A stretch of DNA of 64,000 nt from Bacillota bacterium (GCA_023386955.1 JAEWIS010000024.1:120161-184160), one strand, 5' to 3'; counted from the stretch's first letter, positions 10,181-18,592 are shown. The notes: a model not told the origin generated them from the letters alone. Numbers and translations: made by a program.

Positions 10181-11050
10181 ATGATTACGACCAAAGGCCA
10201 ACGTATTTTTCAGATCTGCAATGCGGTATTTCTCACCATCATCGGCTTGACCATGGTGCTTCCCATTCTGCACGTTATTGCCCAATCCTTCAGCGATGCG
10301 GCGGCCATCAACAGCGGCAGCGTCGGCATCTGGCCCAGCGGCTTCACCTGGGAAAACTATCACATGGTCCTGAAGGACAAAACCATGTGGGTGTCCTTTC
10401 GCAACAGTGTGGTGATTACTCTGTTCGGCACGCTGATCAATCTGGCGGCCACAGCAAGTTTGGCATATCCCTTATCCCGGCCGGAGTATCTGTACCGCAA
10501 GCCTGCACTGGTGCTGGTGCTGTTGACGATGATTTTCCATGCACCGCTGATTCCCAACTATCTGCTGCTGAAAAATCTCCATATGCTGAACACCCTGTGG
10601 GTGCTGATGATTCCGGGGGCGATCAGCGCCTATAACCTGTTCGTAATGCGCTCCTTCTTCGTGAATCTGCCTGGCGAGCTGCTGGATTCCGCCCGGATTG
10701 ACGGCTGCGGGGAAACCCGGATGATCTGGAGCATTGTGCTGCCGCTGTCCAAGCCGGTTATGGCCACTATGGGCATCATGTATGCGGTGGGCAACTGGAA
10801 TATGTACTCGCAAGCCATTTATTACATCAACAAACGCTCTCTGATTCCGCTTCAGGTGCGGCTGCGGGAAATTGTCATTACGGACAATATGGGCTCGGCG
10901 GATATTGCCTCCGAGCTGCTTCAAACCATTTCACCCGAGGGGCTGAAAATGGCGGTTATCGTCATTGCGACCCTTCCCATTATGCTGGTGTACCCGTTCC
11001 TGCAGAAGCATTTCATTAAAGGGATGATGGTGGGTTCGATTAAATCCTGA
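10181..11050 (+). CDS. CUT1 ABC sugar transporter permease (LplC/UgpE type)
   Basis: Second permease of the importer, 289 residues, with six hydrophobic segments beginning NAVFLTIIGLTMVLPILHVI. Its cytoplasmic coupling loop LLDSARIDGCGETRMI around residues 168-183 corresponds to the EAAxxDG motif. It ends in GMMVGSIKS, typical of this family. The gap to the first permease is only 18 bp and holds AGAGAGGAGAG, so both are on one transcript. It should form a heterodimeric channel with the preceding protein. The substrate is inferred to be fucose/uronate oligosaccharide from context only. Confidence 0.92.
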   Translation: MITTKGQRIFQICNAVFLTIIGLTMVLPILHVIAQSFSDAAAINSGSVGIWPSGFTWENYHMVLKDKTMWVSFRNSVVITLFGTLINLAATASLAYPLSRPEYLYRKPALVLVLLTMIFHAPLIPNYLLLKNLHMLNTLWVLMIPGAISAYNLFVMRSFFVNLPGELLDSARIDGCGETRMIWSIVLPLSKPVMATMGIMYAVGNWNMYSQAIYYINKRSLIPLQVRLREIVITDNMGSADIASELLQTISPEGLKMAVIVIATLPIMLVYPFLQKHFIKGMMVGSIKS

Positions 11051-11141
11051 TGGATGGCGGATGGCATGACGGATGGAGCTCGGATGGTTAGCGATCATAC
11101 GATGACTTTCACAACGGATGGCATAGCGGGAGGGACTGGAT

Positions 11142-12344
11142 ATGGCGCTAATGGGGAGTTTGCTGGAGAGATTGGCTGCCCGCCTGGAGCCTATGGAGGT
11201 GCTGGACACCCACACCCATCTGGTGGGAGACCGGCTTGGCGCTGCGGACTTTTGGGAGTTGGCCCATTATTTCTGGCTGTTCCGGGAGCTGCAGGCGGCC
11301 GGTTATCCCGCCCATGCGGAGGAATTGCCGGTGGAGGCGCGGGCAGAAGCCTTTATTGAAGCTCATCGGGCTTCCCGGCACACGATGATGAACAAGGCCC
11401 TCACCGTTATGCTCCGGGATTTGTACGGCATCGCACTGACAGATGCGGCCTCGGTGCTGGAGGCCGATACGGTGGTGCGGGAATGCTCCCTCAAGCCGGG
11501 CTGGGCCCAGCAGGTAGCAGACCGTACCGGTGTCCGCCGGTACGTGGTAAACCACCCGGAGCATGCCCGGTTCGAGGGGATGCGGGAGGACGCCCTGCTG
11601 ATCCCGAGAATCGACGGCCGGCTGTCCGGTTGGGTGAATGAGCTGCTGCGCAGCGCGAACCGGAGCGGGACATACGAGCGGATCGCCGGTGAGCTGGAGT
11701 CACTGCTCAGCGGCTACCGGAAGATGGGCTGCCCGGGCATTATGACCACATTGCCGGGATTTGAAGCCGCCACCGGCAAGGAGTACCCGCTGGAAGGGGC
11801 AAACCGGGATGAATTGGTGGCGGTGATGCTCCATGCCATTTGCAGTACGGCATACCGGCATGAGCTGCTGGTCCAGCTGTTTGCGGGGGTGGAGCGGAGC
11901 TGGTGCAGCCAGCCCCTGCCTGTGAATGATCCCCGGCGGATTCTGAAGCTGGCGGGATTGTTCGACCGCTACGATAGCCCCTTCGAGCTGGTGGTGGCTT
12001 CGGAGCTGAACAATCTGGATGTGGTGCAGGCAGCCTGGACCTATCCCCATGTCCATACGGGTGGCATGTGGTGGTTCAACTTCCGGACCTCCACATATAA
12101 GCAGGTGATGCAGTATCGGCTGGAGGCGCTGCCAACCTTGAAGTCCTCGCTGGTGGCCTCCGATTCCCGCTGCATCGAGTGGACTTACGGCAAAATCTGG
12201 CTTGTCAAACGGGCGTTGACGGAATTTTTGGCGGAGCGTGTTGCAGCCGGCTGGCTGGAAGAGGCGGAAGCGGCGGCTGTAGCCCATGATTGGCTCTATG
12301 CCAGTGCAGCCCGCCGGTACGGTGTGGAGGAGAAGCGCTTCTAA
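11142..12344 (+). CDS. Uronate isomerase (UxaC)-like protein, amidohydrolase superfamily
   Basis: A 400-residue metal-dependent TIM-barrel protein. DTHTHL (about residues 20-25) supplies the HxH metal ligands of the amidohydrolase fold. The C-terminal half has the uronate-isomerase pattern: GGMWWFNF, then SSLVASDSRCIEWTYGKIWL, then a Trp/Tyr-rich tail ending AARRYG, matching UxaC's WWFND...LTDSRSF...AAKYF arrangement. Uronate isomerases interconvert glucuronate/fructuronate or galacturonate/tagaturonate. It is somewhat shorter than typical UxaC, so the substrate may be another uronic acid or sugar. Start at ATG 11142 behind GGGAGGG. It follows the permeases by 91 bp and is probably co-transcribed. 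Confidence 0.75.
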   Translation: MALMGSLLERLAARLEPMEVLDTHTHLVGDRLGAADFWELAHYFWLFRELQAAGYPAHAEELPVEARAEAFIEAHRASRHTMMNKALTVMLRDLYGIALTDAASVLEADTVVRECSLKPGWAQQVADRTGVRRYVVNHPEHARFEGMREDALLIPRIDGRLSGWVNELLRSANRSGTYERIAGELESLLSGYRKMGCPGIMTTLPGFEAATGKEYPLEGANRDELVAVMLHAICSTAYRHELLVQLFAGVERSWCSQPLPVNDPRRILKLAGLFDRYDSPFELVVASELNNLDVVQAAWTYPHVHTGGMWWFNFRTSTYKQVMQYRLEALPTLKSSLVASDSRCIEWTYGKIWLVKRALTEFLAERVAAGWLEEAEAAAVAHDWLYASAARRYGVEEKRF

Positions 12345-12495
12345 GCGTCATCCGGGCGGGCTTGAAGTGCCGCCTGATGTTCCGCTGCCGGTTCCCGCCG
12401 CACCTTCTGTCAGAGAGGCTCCTCAAACCGGCTTTGCCGATTACGAGGCTTCCCTAACACATCCAGCCTGCGGCTCGGACCATGTTATTTGAGGG

Positions 12496-13101
12496 TAGCG
12501 GAAGGGAACTTTCCCTTATTCGGGGGTCAGGCGGGGAAAAGCTGCGATAAGGGAAGGGGAATTTCCGCTATTGCTGCTTTTTGCCGCCTCCTCCGGTTTA
12601 TCTGGAAATAGAGGAGGGCTGGCTTCCGTTATCTGCCCCGCTAGGCCTTCCCAGACTAATAGGGGAAAGGAAGCTTCCCTTATCAAGCCGCCAGGAATGC
12701 CAATTCAGCAGCCTAACAGCAACCTATGCTGCGTTATCGCCACACCGAGAGCCGGTGAAATTCACCGAAGGCCCTCAGGGGCAATACGATTTCTGGATAA
12801 CGGAAGCTTACTTTCCGTTATTGTACCTGCAGGATGGCGGGCAGGCGGAATAGCGGAAGCACTTTTCCGCTATTGGGGTTTAGCGCCCGGGTAATGAGGA
12901 CCGGACAGGGCTATAGCGGAAGATTGCTTCCGTTATAGCCCTTGCTCGTCCGGTCAGGCAACATATAGCGGAAATTCGTTTCCGCTATTGCCATTACCCT
13001 TCGGCTACGCAGTGGCCCTATCCGACATGCAGTGTCCATACCGGTACGCAGCCCCTATCGGACATGCAGTGTCCATATCGGAAGTCCTCTTCCGTTATGG
13101 A
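12496..13101. repeat. Island of about eight dispersed ATARCGGAA-N(4-7)-TTCCGYTAT palindromes
   Basis: Members seen: 12496-12519 (diverged, AAGGGAA/TTCCCTT); 12547-12571 (hybrid of AAGGGAA and TTCCGCTAT); 12659-12683 (AGGGGAA/TTCCCTTAT); 12797-12821 (ATAACGGAA-N7-TTCCGTTAT, perfect); 12850-12873 (ATAGCGGAA-N6-TTCCGCTAT, perfect); 12908-12941 (GGGCTATAGCGGAA-N6-TTCCGTTATAGCCC, also flanked by CCGGAC/GTCCGG); 12965-12988 (ATAGCGGAAA-TTCG-TTTCCGCTAT, perfect with a TTCG loop); 13072-13101 (TCCATATCGGAA-N6-TTCCGTTATGGA). A lone half-site lies at about 12624-12633. Arms vary between AACGGAA, AGCGGAA and AAGGGAA but usually change together, preserving pairing. Spacing between members is irregular. 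Confidence 0.9.
13018..13079. repeat. Two direct copies, 37-bp period, each with a GGACA/TGTCC hairpin
   Basis: CTATCCGACATGCAGTGTCC at 13018 and CTATCGGACATGCAGTGTCC at 13055 differ at one base and continue into CATACCGG and CATATCGG. The second copy holds GGACA-TGCAG-TGTCC, a perfect five-base stem; the first has one mismatch. The second copy runs directly into the last palindrome of the island. Confidence 0.85.
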
Positions 13102-13181
13102 TGCCGCCTCAACCAGTCTCTTCATCACCAGAGTACCTATCCATTCCGAAAGTTGGCTTGAAAAAGGAAGGAGTGAGCACT

Positions 13182-15512
13182 ATGCAGCATATAGAGGGAA
13201 AAGAGGAGCAGCCGGAGAGCAGCCCCATACAGCTGCCCGCACCGCCGGAACTGGCCGGTGTGGAGGCGATTTACCTGATGGACGGGCAGGGACGGGAATT
13301 ACCGGCCAATGCCTCCATGGAGTTGACATTGGGAGATGCCGGCTTTTTGCAGGTGAGAGGCAGGTTAACCGGGGGAGAGGAGGCCACGCTGGACCCGGGA
13401 GCGGTTGTGTTTGTCATCTGCTCGGATGCGGTGTGCATAAGCAAGGACGGGCAGGTGCGGACCCTCCGCGCCGGTGCGGCCCGGCTCTATGCCGAGGCGG
13501 AGAAGCCGGAGAGCGGCAAGCTCCGCACCCCCGATTTATGGATCATAGTCCAAGACCCCGGGGAGTTCTGCAAGCCAAGGTTGATCTGTCATACCTCGCT
13601 GGAGCATCCGGTAATGGACATGGACATCGGCCAGCCTGCTGTGTTGGCTCCCGGTGATTCCCTGCCAAACATCGTTATTGAACCATTGGTCAATATCATG
13701 GCTTCCGTCACGCTGCTGTGGGAAGGCACCCCTGCAGGCATAAACACCATCCCCTGCTCCGTTCCTTCCATGGAGCGGCGCAAGCTCCAGCTTCCGGGGC
13801 ATACCCGTGCAGGGGAGAAGGGGGCATACGAGCTTCGCCTGACTCTAACCACAGAGGCAGGACAAACTTATAATGATTCCCATTATTTCACAGTAATGGA
13901 CGAAGAAGATGTGCCGCCCGGTCAAAGCCGGATTGCCTTTATGAACCAACAAGGGAAGCTGCGCTGCGTTCCGGATTACCGGGGCAACCGGATCCTGGAT
14001 TTCTCCGGCGCCGGTTACCGGGGAGGCGGCGTCCAGCTGCCTGATGTGCAGACTATGGCTGTGGTGGAGCCGGCTCCGGGAGACGCTACGGCCCGCATCC
14101 AGGCGGCTATTGACGCGGTATCGCAGCTGCCGGCTGATGCAATGGGGCTCCGGGGCGCCGTGCTGCTTCGGAAGGGCTTCTATGACATTGCCGGTACACT
14201 GCTGGTCCATACCGGAGGTGTGGTGCTCCGCGGCGAGGGAAGCCATGCCGAAGGCACGGTGCTGCGGGCAACCGGAGCGGTCCGCCGTAATGTGCTGGAG
14301 ATCGGTTCGGGAGCGGGACCGGCCATTCTTCCCGGTACAGAGCAGGACATTACGGACCTGTACGTTCCCTGCGGAGCCCGGACCTTCCGGGTGGCCGACG
14401 CTTCCCAATATAAGGCGGGGGATACGGTGCTGGTGCGGCGGGTGGGCAATGAACGTTGGCTTCACGAAATCGGCATGGATGCCATCTACATGCGGCCCGG
14501 AACCGACGGCTCCTCCACCAGGCAGTGGGAGCCCTTTGATCTGGATTTTGACCGGGTGATTACGGCTGTTAACGGCTGCACCATTACCGTGGATGTGCCC
14601 ATTGCCAATGCTATTGAGCGCAAATGGGGCGGCGGACGGCTGTACAAATATACAGACGGGGAACGGATAGAGCAGGCAGGTGTGGAGAATATGCGGGTGG
14701 TTTCGGATTATGACCCTGCAGTTCTCAGCACGGTGATGGATAACGGGCGGACCTACCCGTATTATGCGGATGAGGAGCATGCCGAACGGTTTGTGGTGTT
14801 CAACAGTGTCAAGAATGGCTGGGCCCGGGATTTGGCAGGTTTCCACCTGTCGTATGCGCTGGTGCAGCTGGGGCGGTTCAGCAAGTGGATTACGGTTCAG
14901 GACTGCTTTGTATCCGACATGGTCAGCATTGTGACCGGCGGGCGGCGGTACAGCATCTATGTGCAGGGCCAGCAGCACCTAATCCAGCGGATTTATGCGG
15001 AGACCGCCCGGCATGCCTTCATTTACGACAGCGCTGTGGCGGGTCCTAACGTGGTGTTGGACAGTGAGTCCTTCCGGGATTACAACACCAGCGAGCCCCA
15101 TCACCGGTGGTCTGTGGGAGGGTTATTCGATCATGTGAAGGCGCCCGTTTCCATCCGGGACCGGGGTTGGCTGGGGAGCGGGCATGGCTGGTCCGGGGCC
15201 AATTATGTAAACTGGAACACGGAAGGCAAGCTGACCAGCCAGCAGCCGCCTACCGCCCAGAATTATGTGATCGGCCATGTCGGACCCAAGGTGCCTCCGC
15301 TGCTGCCGAATGCGTATGATCCCCGCCCCCGCCGGGACGCCTATTGGGAAAATCACGGCCAACATGTGGCAGCGCCTGCCAGTCTGTACAAGCAGCAGTT
15401 GGAGGAACGGCTGGGTCCCGAGGCAGTAGCTAACCTGGCTAAATGTCCGTATGGGGAAGCGGCAGCGGCCGGGGCCAGTATTGTATCTGGGGACTGCCAT
15501 CACCCCTGTTAG
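13182..15512 (+). CDS. Right-handed parallel beta-helix protein, pectate-lyase-like superfamily
   Basis: A 776-residue protein. The first 240 residues look like a beta-sandwich region. From about residue 270 a pectate-lyase-superfamily start appears (RILDFSGAGYRGGGVQLPD, then ARIQAAIDAVSQLP and GAVLLRKGFYDIAGTLLV), followed by coils of a beta-helix with Asn/Asp-rich turns. Such folds are used by polysaccharide lyases, GH28-like hydrolases and epimerases; the family could not be pinned down. The ATG at 13182 follows AAGGAAGGAGTG with good spacing. No signal peptide is visible, which is unusual for this fold but matches the other enzymes here. It may cleave an imported uronate-containing oligosaccharide. 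Confidence 0.7.
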   Translation: MQHIEGKEEQPESSPIQLPAPPELAGVEAIYLMDGQGRELPANASMELTLGDAGFLQVRGRLTGGEEATLDPGAVVFVICSDAVCISKDGQVRTLRAGAARLYAEAEKPESGKLRTPDLWIIVQDPGEFCKPRLICHTSLEHPVMDMDIGQPAVLAPGDSLPNIVIEPLVNIMASVTLLWEGTPAGINTIPCSVPSMERRKLQLPGHTRAGEKGAYELRLTLTTEAGQTYNDSHYFTVMDEEDVPPGQSRIAFMNQQGKLRCVPDYRGNRILDFSGAGYRGGGVQLPDVQTMAVVEPAPGDATARIQAAIDAVSQLPADAMGLRGAVLLRKGFYDIAGTLLVHTGGVVLRGEGSHAEGTVLRATGAVRRNVLEIGSGAGPAILPGTEQDITDLYVPCGARTFRVADASQYKAGDTVLVRRVGNERWLHEIGMDAIYMRPGTDGSSTRQWEPFDLDFDRVITAVNGCTITVDVPIANAIERKWGGGRLYKYTDGERIEQAGVENMRVVSDYDPAVLSTVMDNGRTYPYYADEEHAERFVVFNSVKNGWARDLAGFHLSYALVQLGRFSKWITVQDCFVSDMVSIVTGGRRYSIYVQGQQHLIQRIYAETARHAFIYDSAVAGPNVVLDSESFRDYNTSEPHHRWSVGGLFDHVKAPVSIRDRGWLGSGHGWSGANYVNWNTEGKLTSQQPPTAQNYVIGHVGPKVPPLLPNAYDPRPRRDAYWENHGQHVAAPASLYKQQLEERLGPEAVANLAKCPYGEAAAAGASIVSGDCHHPC

Positions 15513-15566
15513 CAAGCATAAATGGAAAGGACTGTATGGGAAGAAAAGGGAGTGCAGATCGGCCCT

Positions 15567-15596
15567 AATATATTGGAATCGTTCTTCCGATATATT
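15567..15596. promoter_or_regulatory. 30-bp palindrome upstream of the chemotaxis receptor gene
   Basis: AATATATTGGAA (15567-15578), six-base spacer, TTCCGATATATT (15585-15596): 11 of 12 positions pair. The GGAA-N6-TTCC core is the same as in the repeats at 12.5-13.1 kb, but the arms are AT-rich. It sits about 30-60 bp before the start codon, where an operator or promoter-overlapping site would be expected. Confidence 0.6.
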
Positions 15597-15626
15597 TCAG
15601 GCACCGTAATTGTATGTGGAGGCCTG

Positions 15627-17375
15627 ATGACCATGACAAAATTGCTTTCCATTAGAGTCCGACTGATTCTGCTTCTTCTGATTCCCTCGCTTATGTACGT
15701 GCTCACCAGCGTTTACCTGCTGAATCAGAACAAAAACGATACCGGCAGCCTGTCCACCTCGCTTTATGAGGTGACCAATAAAAGCACCTCGCTGGTGCTG
15801 AATGCCGACCGGGATATGTATCAGGCCCTAACCGCCTATCAGCTTCTGGTCTCCGGCGCATTAAGCGCCGACGAACGCACCCGGGAGCTGGATGCGCTGC
15901 AGGAGAATATTGACCAGACCAATGACCGGATCAAGCAGGCAACCGAAATTATGACCAGTCATAACCTTCTGGGTGAGAGCCACAGCAGCACCAACCAGTC
16001 CGTGGAGCAAAATTTGGCCGGTTTTCATACCCAATTTGATCAATGGGCACAAACGGCAAGGAGCGTGGCTCAATCCGCCCGGCTCCAAAGCGGGGCTATC
16101 AATGACGCCAAACATATGGCGGTCTTCGAGGAAGGCCGGGGACGGCTGAATGAAATCGGTGAAATTCTCGACGATTATGCCCACACCAGTATAAACACCA
16201 TCCGTACAAGTAATGAAGAGATGGCCCGTATGGTCTATATCTGCGTCGGGATTATCGTGGTTATTCTGCTGGTGGCTGGCCTGGGTGTAATCCGGCACAT
16301 CATGACCACCATCCGCAGAATTGCCGCCGTCACCCGGAATGTAGCGGCAGGGGATCTCCGCCATGAAGCGAGAAGCCGGTATGCCCGCGACGAGCTGGGA
16401 CAGATCAACCAATCGGTCGACGTGATGGCGGTCAAGATGAAGGAGCTTATCGGCGTTATTGCTACAAACACCCAGTTTGTGCAGGACGCGTCCACTGAAT
16501 TGTCCAGCTCCTCTAAGGAATCCGCCGCCGCTGCGGAGCATGTCGCTGCCAACATCCAGGAAATGACAGAGGATGTGGAGACACAAACCAGAAGCAGTGT
16601 GGAAACCAGCAAGGTTGTGGAGGAAATGTCCGTAGGCATCCAGCGTGTGGCCGAAAATGCCAGCGTCATGGCCGAGCAATCCTCCCTGACCTCGCATCAT
16701 GCCCAAACCGGTACCCAGCTCTTGGAGCAGCTTCAGCTGCAGATCGGCAATATCCTGGGGGCAGTAAACCAGCTGTCGGACAGCGTGCTGGCCTTGTCCC
16801 GCAAGTCCGATCAGATCGGCGAGATTGCCGACAGCATCACCACCTTCGCCAACCAGACCAATCTGCTATCCCTGAATGCTTCCATTGAAGCTGCACGGGC
16901 CGGGGAGCACGGAAGAGGGTTCAGCGTCGTCGCCAACGAAATCCGCAAGCTGGCCAGCCAGTCCATTGAATCTGCCGACGGCATCAACGGGCTGATTCAG
17001 GAAACCCGCCAGGAGATCGGACGTGTCTCCCACGCCATGGGCACCACCAAGGATGAAGCGGGAGCAGGCTCCCGGATGATGCAGGAGGTTAGCGCCAGCT
17101 TCCAGACCATTCTGCAGTCCGTCCAGGAAATGGTGGAGCAAATCCACGAAACCTCCGCCATTGCCCAAGAGATGTCGGCCAGCTCCGAGGAAATATCCGC
17201 TACCATGGAAACCGCTGTTACCGGCTCCGGCCATATCCTGATGAAGTCCCAGGGTGTGGCGGCTGCAACTGAGGAGCAGCTGGCCATGATGGAGAACATC
17301 GCGGCCTCCTCCGAGGAACTGATGGCCGTGGTGAAGGTCCTGAACGATTCCGTTGCTTATTTCAAAACCGCCTAA
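15627..17375 (+). CDS. Methyl-accepting chemotaxis protein
   Basis: Membrane chemoreceptor of about 582 residues. Order of domains: short cytoplasmic tail, TM1 (about residues 10-30, [20 protein letters not shown]), an extracellular four-helix-bundle-like sensor (about 31-199), TM2 (about 200-222, [20 protein letters not shown]), HAMP, then the long signalling coiled coil containing the hairpin tip [37 protein letters not shown], typical of MCPs. It signals through CheA/CheW encoded elsewhere. GGAGG at 15618-15622 serves ATG 15627 or, with better spacing, ATG 15633; an upstream in-frame start at 15522 lacks support. Its position beside a glycan locus suggests a sugar or breakdown product as ligand, which is inference. 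Confidence 0.92.
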   Translation: MTMTKLLSIRVRLILLLLIPSLMYVLTSVYLLNQNKNDTGSLSTSLYEVTNKSTSLVLNADRDMYQALTAYQLLVSGALSADERTRELDALQENIDQTNDRIKQATEIMTSHNLLGESHSSTNQSVEQNLAGFHTQFDQWAQTARSVAQSARLQSGAINDAKHMAVFEEGRGRLNEIGEILDDYAHTSINTIRTSNEEMARMVYICVGIIVVILLVAGLGVIRHIMTTIRRIAAVTRNVAAGDLRHEARSRYARDELGQINQSVDVMAVKMKELIGVIATNTQFVQDASTELSSSSKESAAAAEHVAANIQEMTEDVETQTRSSVETSKVVEEMSVGIQRVAENASVMAEQSSLTSHHAQTGTQLLEQLQLQIGNILGAVNQLSDSVLALSRKSDQIGEIADSITTFANQTNLLSLNASIEAARAGEHGRGFSVVANEIRKLASQSIESADGINGLIQETRQEIGRVSHAMGTTKDEAGAGSRMMQEVSASFQTILQSVQEMVEQIHETSAIAQEMSASSEEISATMETAVTGSGHILMKSQGVAAATEEQLAMMENIAASSEELMAVVKVLNDSVAYFKTA

Positions 17376-17382
17376 CCCGAAC

Positions 17383-17420
17383 ACCCGCATCGAAGCCTTG
17401 GCTTCCGGCGCGGGTTTTTT
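17383..17420 (+). terminator. Rho-independent terminator after the chemoreceptor gene
   Basis: GAAGCC (17392-17397) pairs with GGCTTC (17400-17405), extended by outer CCCGC/GCGGG, and is followed by TTTTTT at 17415-17420. Confidence 0.85.
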
Positions 17421-17424
17421 ATTT

Positions 17425-17454
17425 GCCCTTTTGCCCCTTTTGCCCAAAAGGGCA
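17425..17454. repeat. Small inverted repeat GCCCTTTT / AAAAGGGC
   Basis: GCCCTTTT at about 17425-17432 pairs with AAAAGGGC at about 17447-17454; an internal CCTTTT-GCCC-AAAAGG hairpin is also possible. It lies just after the terminator and before the decayed MMPL fragment. Function unknown. Confidence 0.5.
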
Positions 17455-17541
17455 TGCCCTTCCGGACGTTATCCCATCTGAAGCCGCAGGTTATGATGGA
17501 TAGCAGATAAACAGATTTACACATACGGAGGGATAGGACAG

Positions 17542-17806
17542 ATGGCTAACCCAATATCCGCTGCCTGCTCCGGTTGCGGGTCTCATTATGATCCCCGTGT
17601 TTGCCAGCTTCATCTTCGATGAGGATACCATCGTCAAGTCCATGGGACTGGCGCTGGCCTTCGGAGTGCTGTTCGATGCCCTGATCGTACATCTGACCCT
17701 TGTCCCCGCCCTTCAATCAAAAGTCAATGATTGGGGTAGGTTAAGAGTGGAAGGTCTGGGAAAGGGAGCTTACGATTTTCGGACAAAATGGAGGGATCAA
17801 GGATGA
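17542..17806 (+). pseudogene. Decayed MMPL/RND-family transporter, C-terminal fragment
   Basis: In the frame beginning near 17561 the translation IMIPVFASFIFDEDTI, followed by KSMGLALAFGVLFDALIV and HLTLVPAL, is the final transmembrane region of MMPL-family transporters (YdfJ-like), which are normally about 700 residues. Only about 50 family residues remain and both ends are lost: the tail after VPAL is unrelated. A ribosome binding site (GGAGGGATAGG) and ATG at 17542 survive, but that frame gives only 26 residues and is out of frame with the fragment. This looks like an internal deletion joining an original gene start to its 3' end. Confidence 0.75.
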
Positions 17807-18558
17807 AATTGGAGCATAAAACAGCGGTGGTTACAGGGGCCGCTTCAGGTATGGGCAGGGCCATTGCGGAATTGTTTGCGGCGCAGGGCGCCAAGGTGGT
17901 GGTGGCGGATCTGAATATGGAGAAGATCTCCGCTGTGTTGGACGGTATCCGGAATGCCGGAGGGAAGGCGGAGGGCGTGGTAGCGGATGTGACCAAGGAA
18001 GAGGATATCGGTCGGATGATCGATACAGCGGTCCAAACCTTCGGGAGTGTAGATATTCTCGTCAATAATGCGGGCATCATGGACGGCTTCCGGATGATTG
18101 AGTCGGTGGAGGATGAGCTGTGGGAAAAGGTCCTGGCCGTAAACCTGACCGGTCCCATGCGCGCCATCCGCAAGGCCATCCCTCTTATGCTGGCCCAAAA
18201 AAGCGGCGTCATTATTAATGTGGGCTCATCGGCAAGCATCACCGGCGGCAAGGGCGGAGTGGCATACACCTCCTCCAAACACGGACTGGCGGGTTTGACC
18301 AAAAACGTCGGCTTCATGTACGCCAAATCCGGCATCCGCTGCAATGCCATTGCTCCCGGGGCGGTCAAAACCAACATCGCCATTACCGATCCGGATATGG
18401 CGGGGCTGCAGATCTTCCAGGAAAGCTACGGCACCCAGCGGTCGGAGCCGACGGACCCCATGAACATTGCAGCGGTGGCCCTGTTTTTGGCCTCGGAGGA
18501 TTCCAAGTTTGTAAACGGTGCGATTCTTGCAGCAGACGGCGGTTGGACGGCTTATTAA
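17803..18558 (+). CDS. Short-chain dehydrogenase/reductase (SDR), classical type
   Basis: A 251-residue NAD(P)-dependent oxidoreductase of the Rossmann fold. The cofactor motif TGAASGMGRA lies at about residues 13-22, NNAG at about 88-91, the catalytic Ser in VGSSASITGG and the YxxxK pair in YTSSKHG. It ends with the FVNGAILAADGGWTAY tail common in FabG/glucose-1-dehydrogenase-like SDRs. An Asp after the second beta strand (VADLNMEK) favours NAD(H). Start taken at ATG 17803 after GGAGGGATCAAGG; the ATG at 17788 would use that site as coding sequence. The substrate cannot be predicted. Confidence 0.9.
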   Translation: MKLEHKTAVVTGAASGMGRAIAELFAAQGAKVVVADLNMEKISAVLDGIRNAGGKAEGVVADVTKEEDIGRMIDTAVQTFGSVDILVNNAGIMDGFRMIESVEDELWEKVLAVNLTGPMRAIRKAIPLMLAQKSGVIINVGSSASITGGKGGVAYTSSKHGLAGLTKNVGFMYAKSGIRCNAIAPGAVKTNIAITDPDMAGLQIFQESYGTQRSEPTDPMNIAAVALFLASEDSKFVNGAILAADGGWTAY

Positions 18559-18592
18559 GCAGGATGGTAAGAACCGCTGCAGATATTGTGGG

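Larger units (their letters stand above)
12345..13181. other. Gene-free gap filled with palindromic repeats
   Basis: Eight hundred and thirty-seven bases separate the uronate-isomerase-like gene from the beta-helix gene. Open frames here (for example 12571-12894) have no ribosome binding site and simply read through the inverted repeats. From 12496 onward the sequence is dominated by GGAA/TTCC palindromes and one direct repeat, annotated separately. The first 150 bp show nothing recognisable, and no clear promoter for the downstream gene could be picked out. Confidence 0.8.

Noticed and set aside
12571..12894. 107-codon open frame inside the palindrome island
   Set aside because: No ribosome binding site, no protein-like composition, and it only reads through inverted repeats.
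12496..13101. CRISPR array
   Set aside because: Repeats are palindromic and variable, spacing is irregular, spacers are not of constant length and no cas genes are present.
13032..13181. In-frame extension of the beta-helix gene upstream of 13182
   Set aside because: It would translate the repeat island; a strong ribosome binding site lies just before 13182.
17542..17622. 26-codon open frame starting at a good ribosome binding site
   Set aside because: Probably the frameshifted start of the deleted MMPL gene rather than a functional small protein, although translation cannot be excluded.
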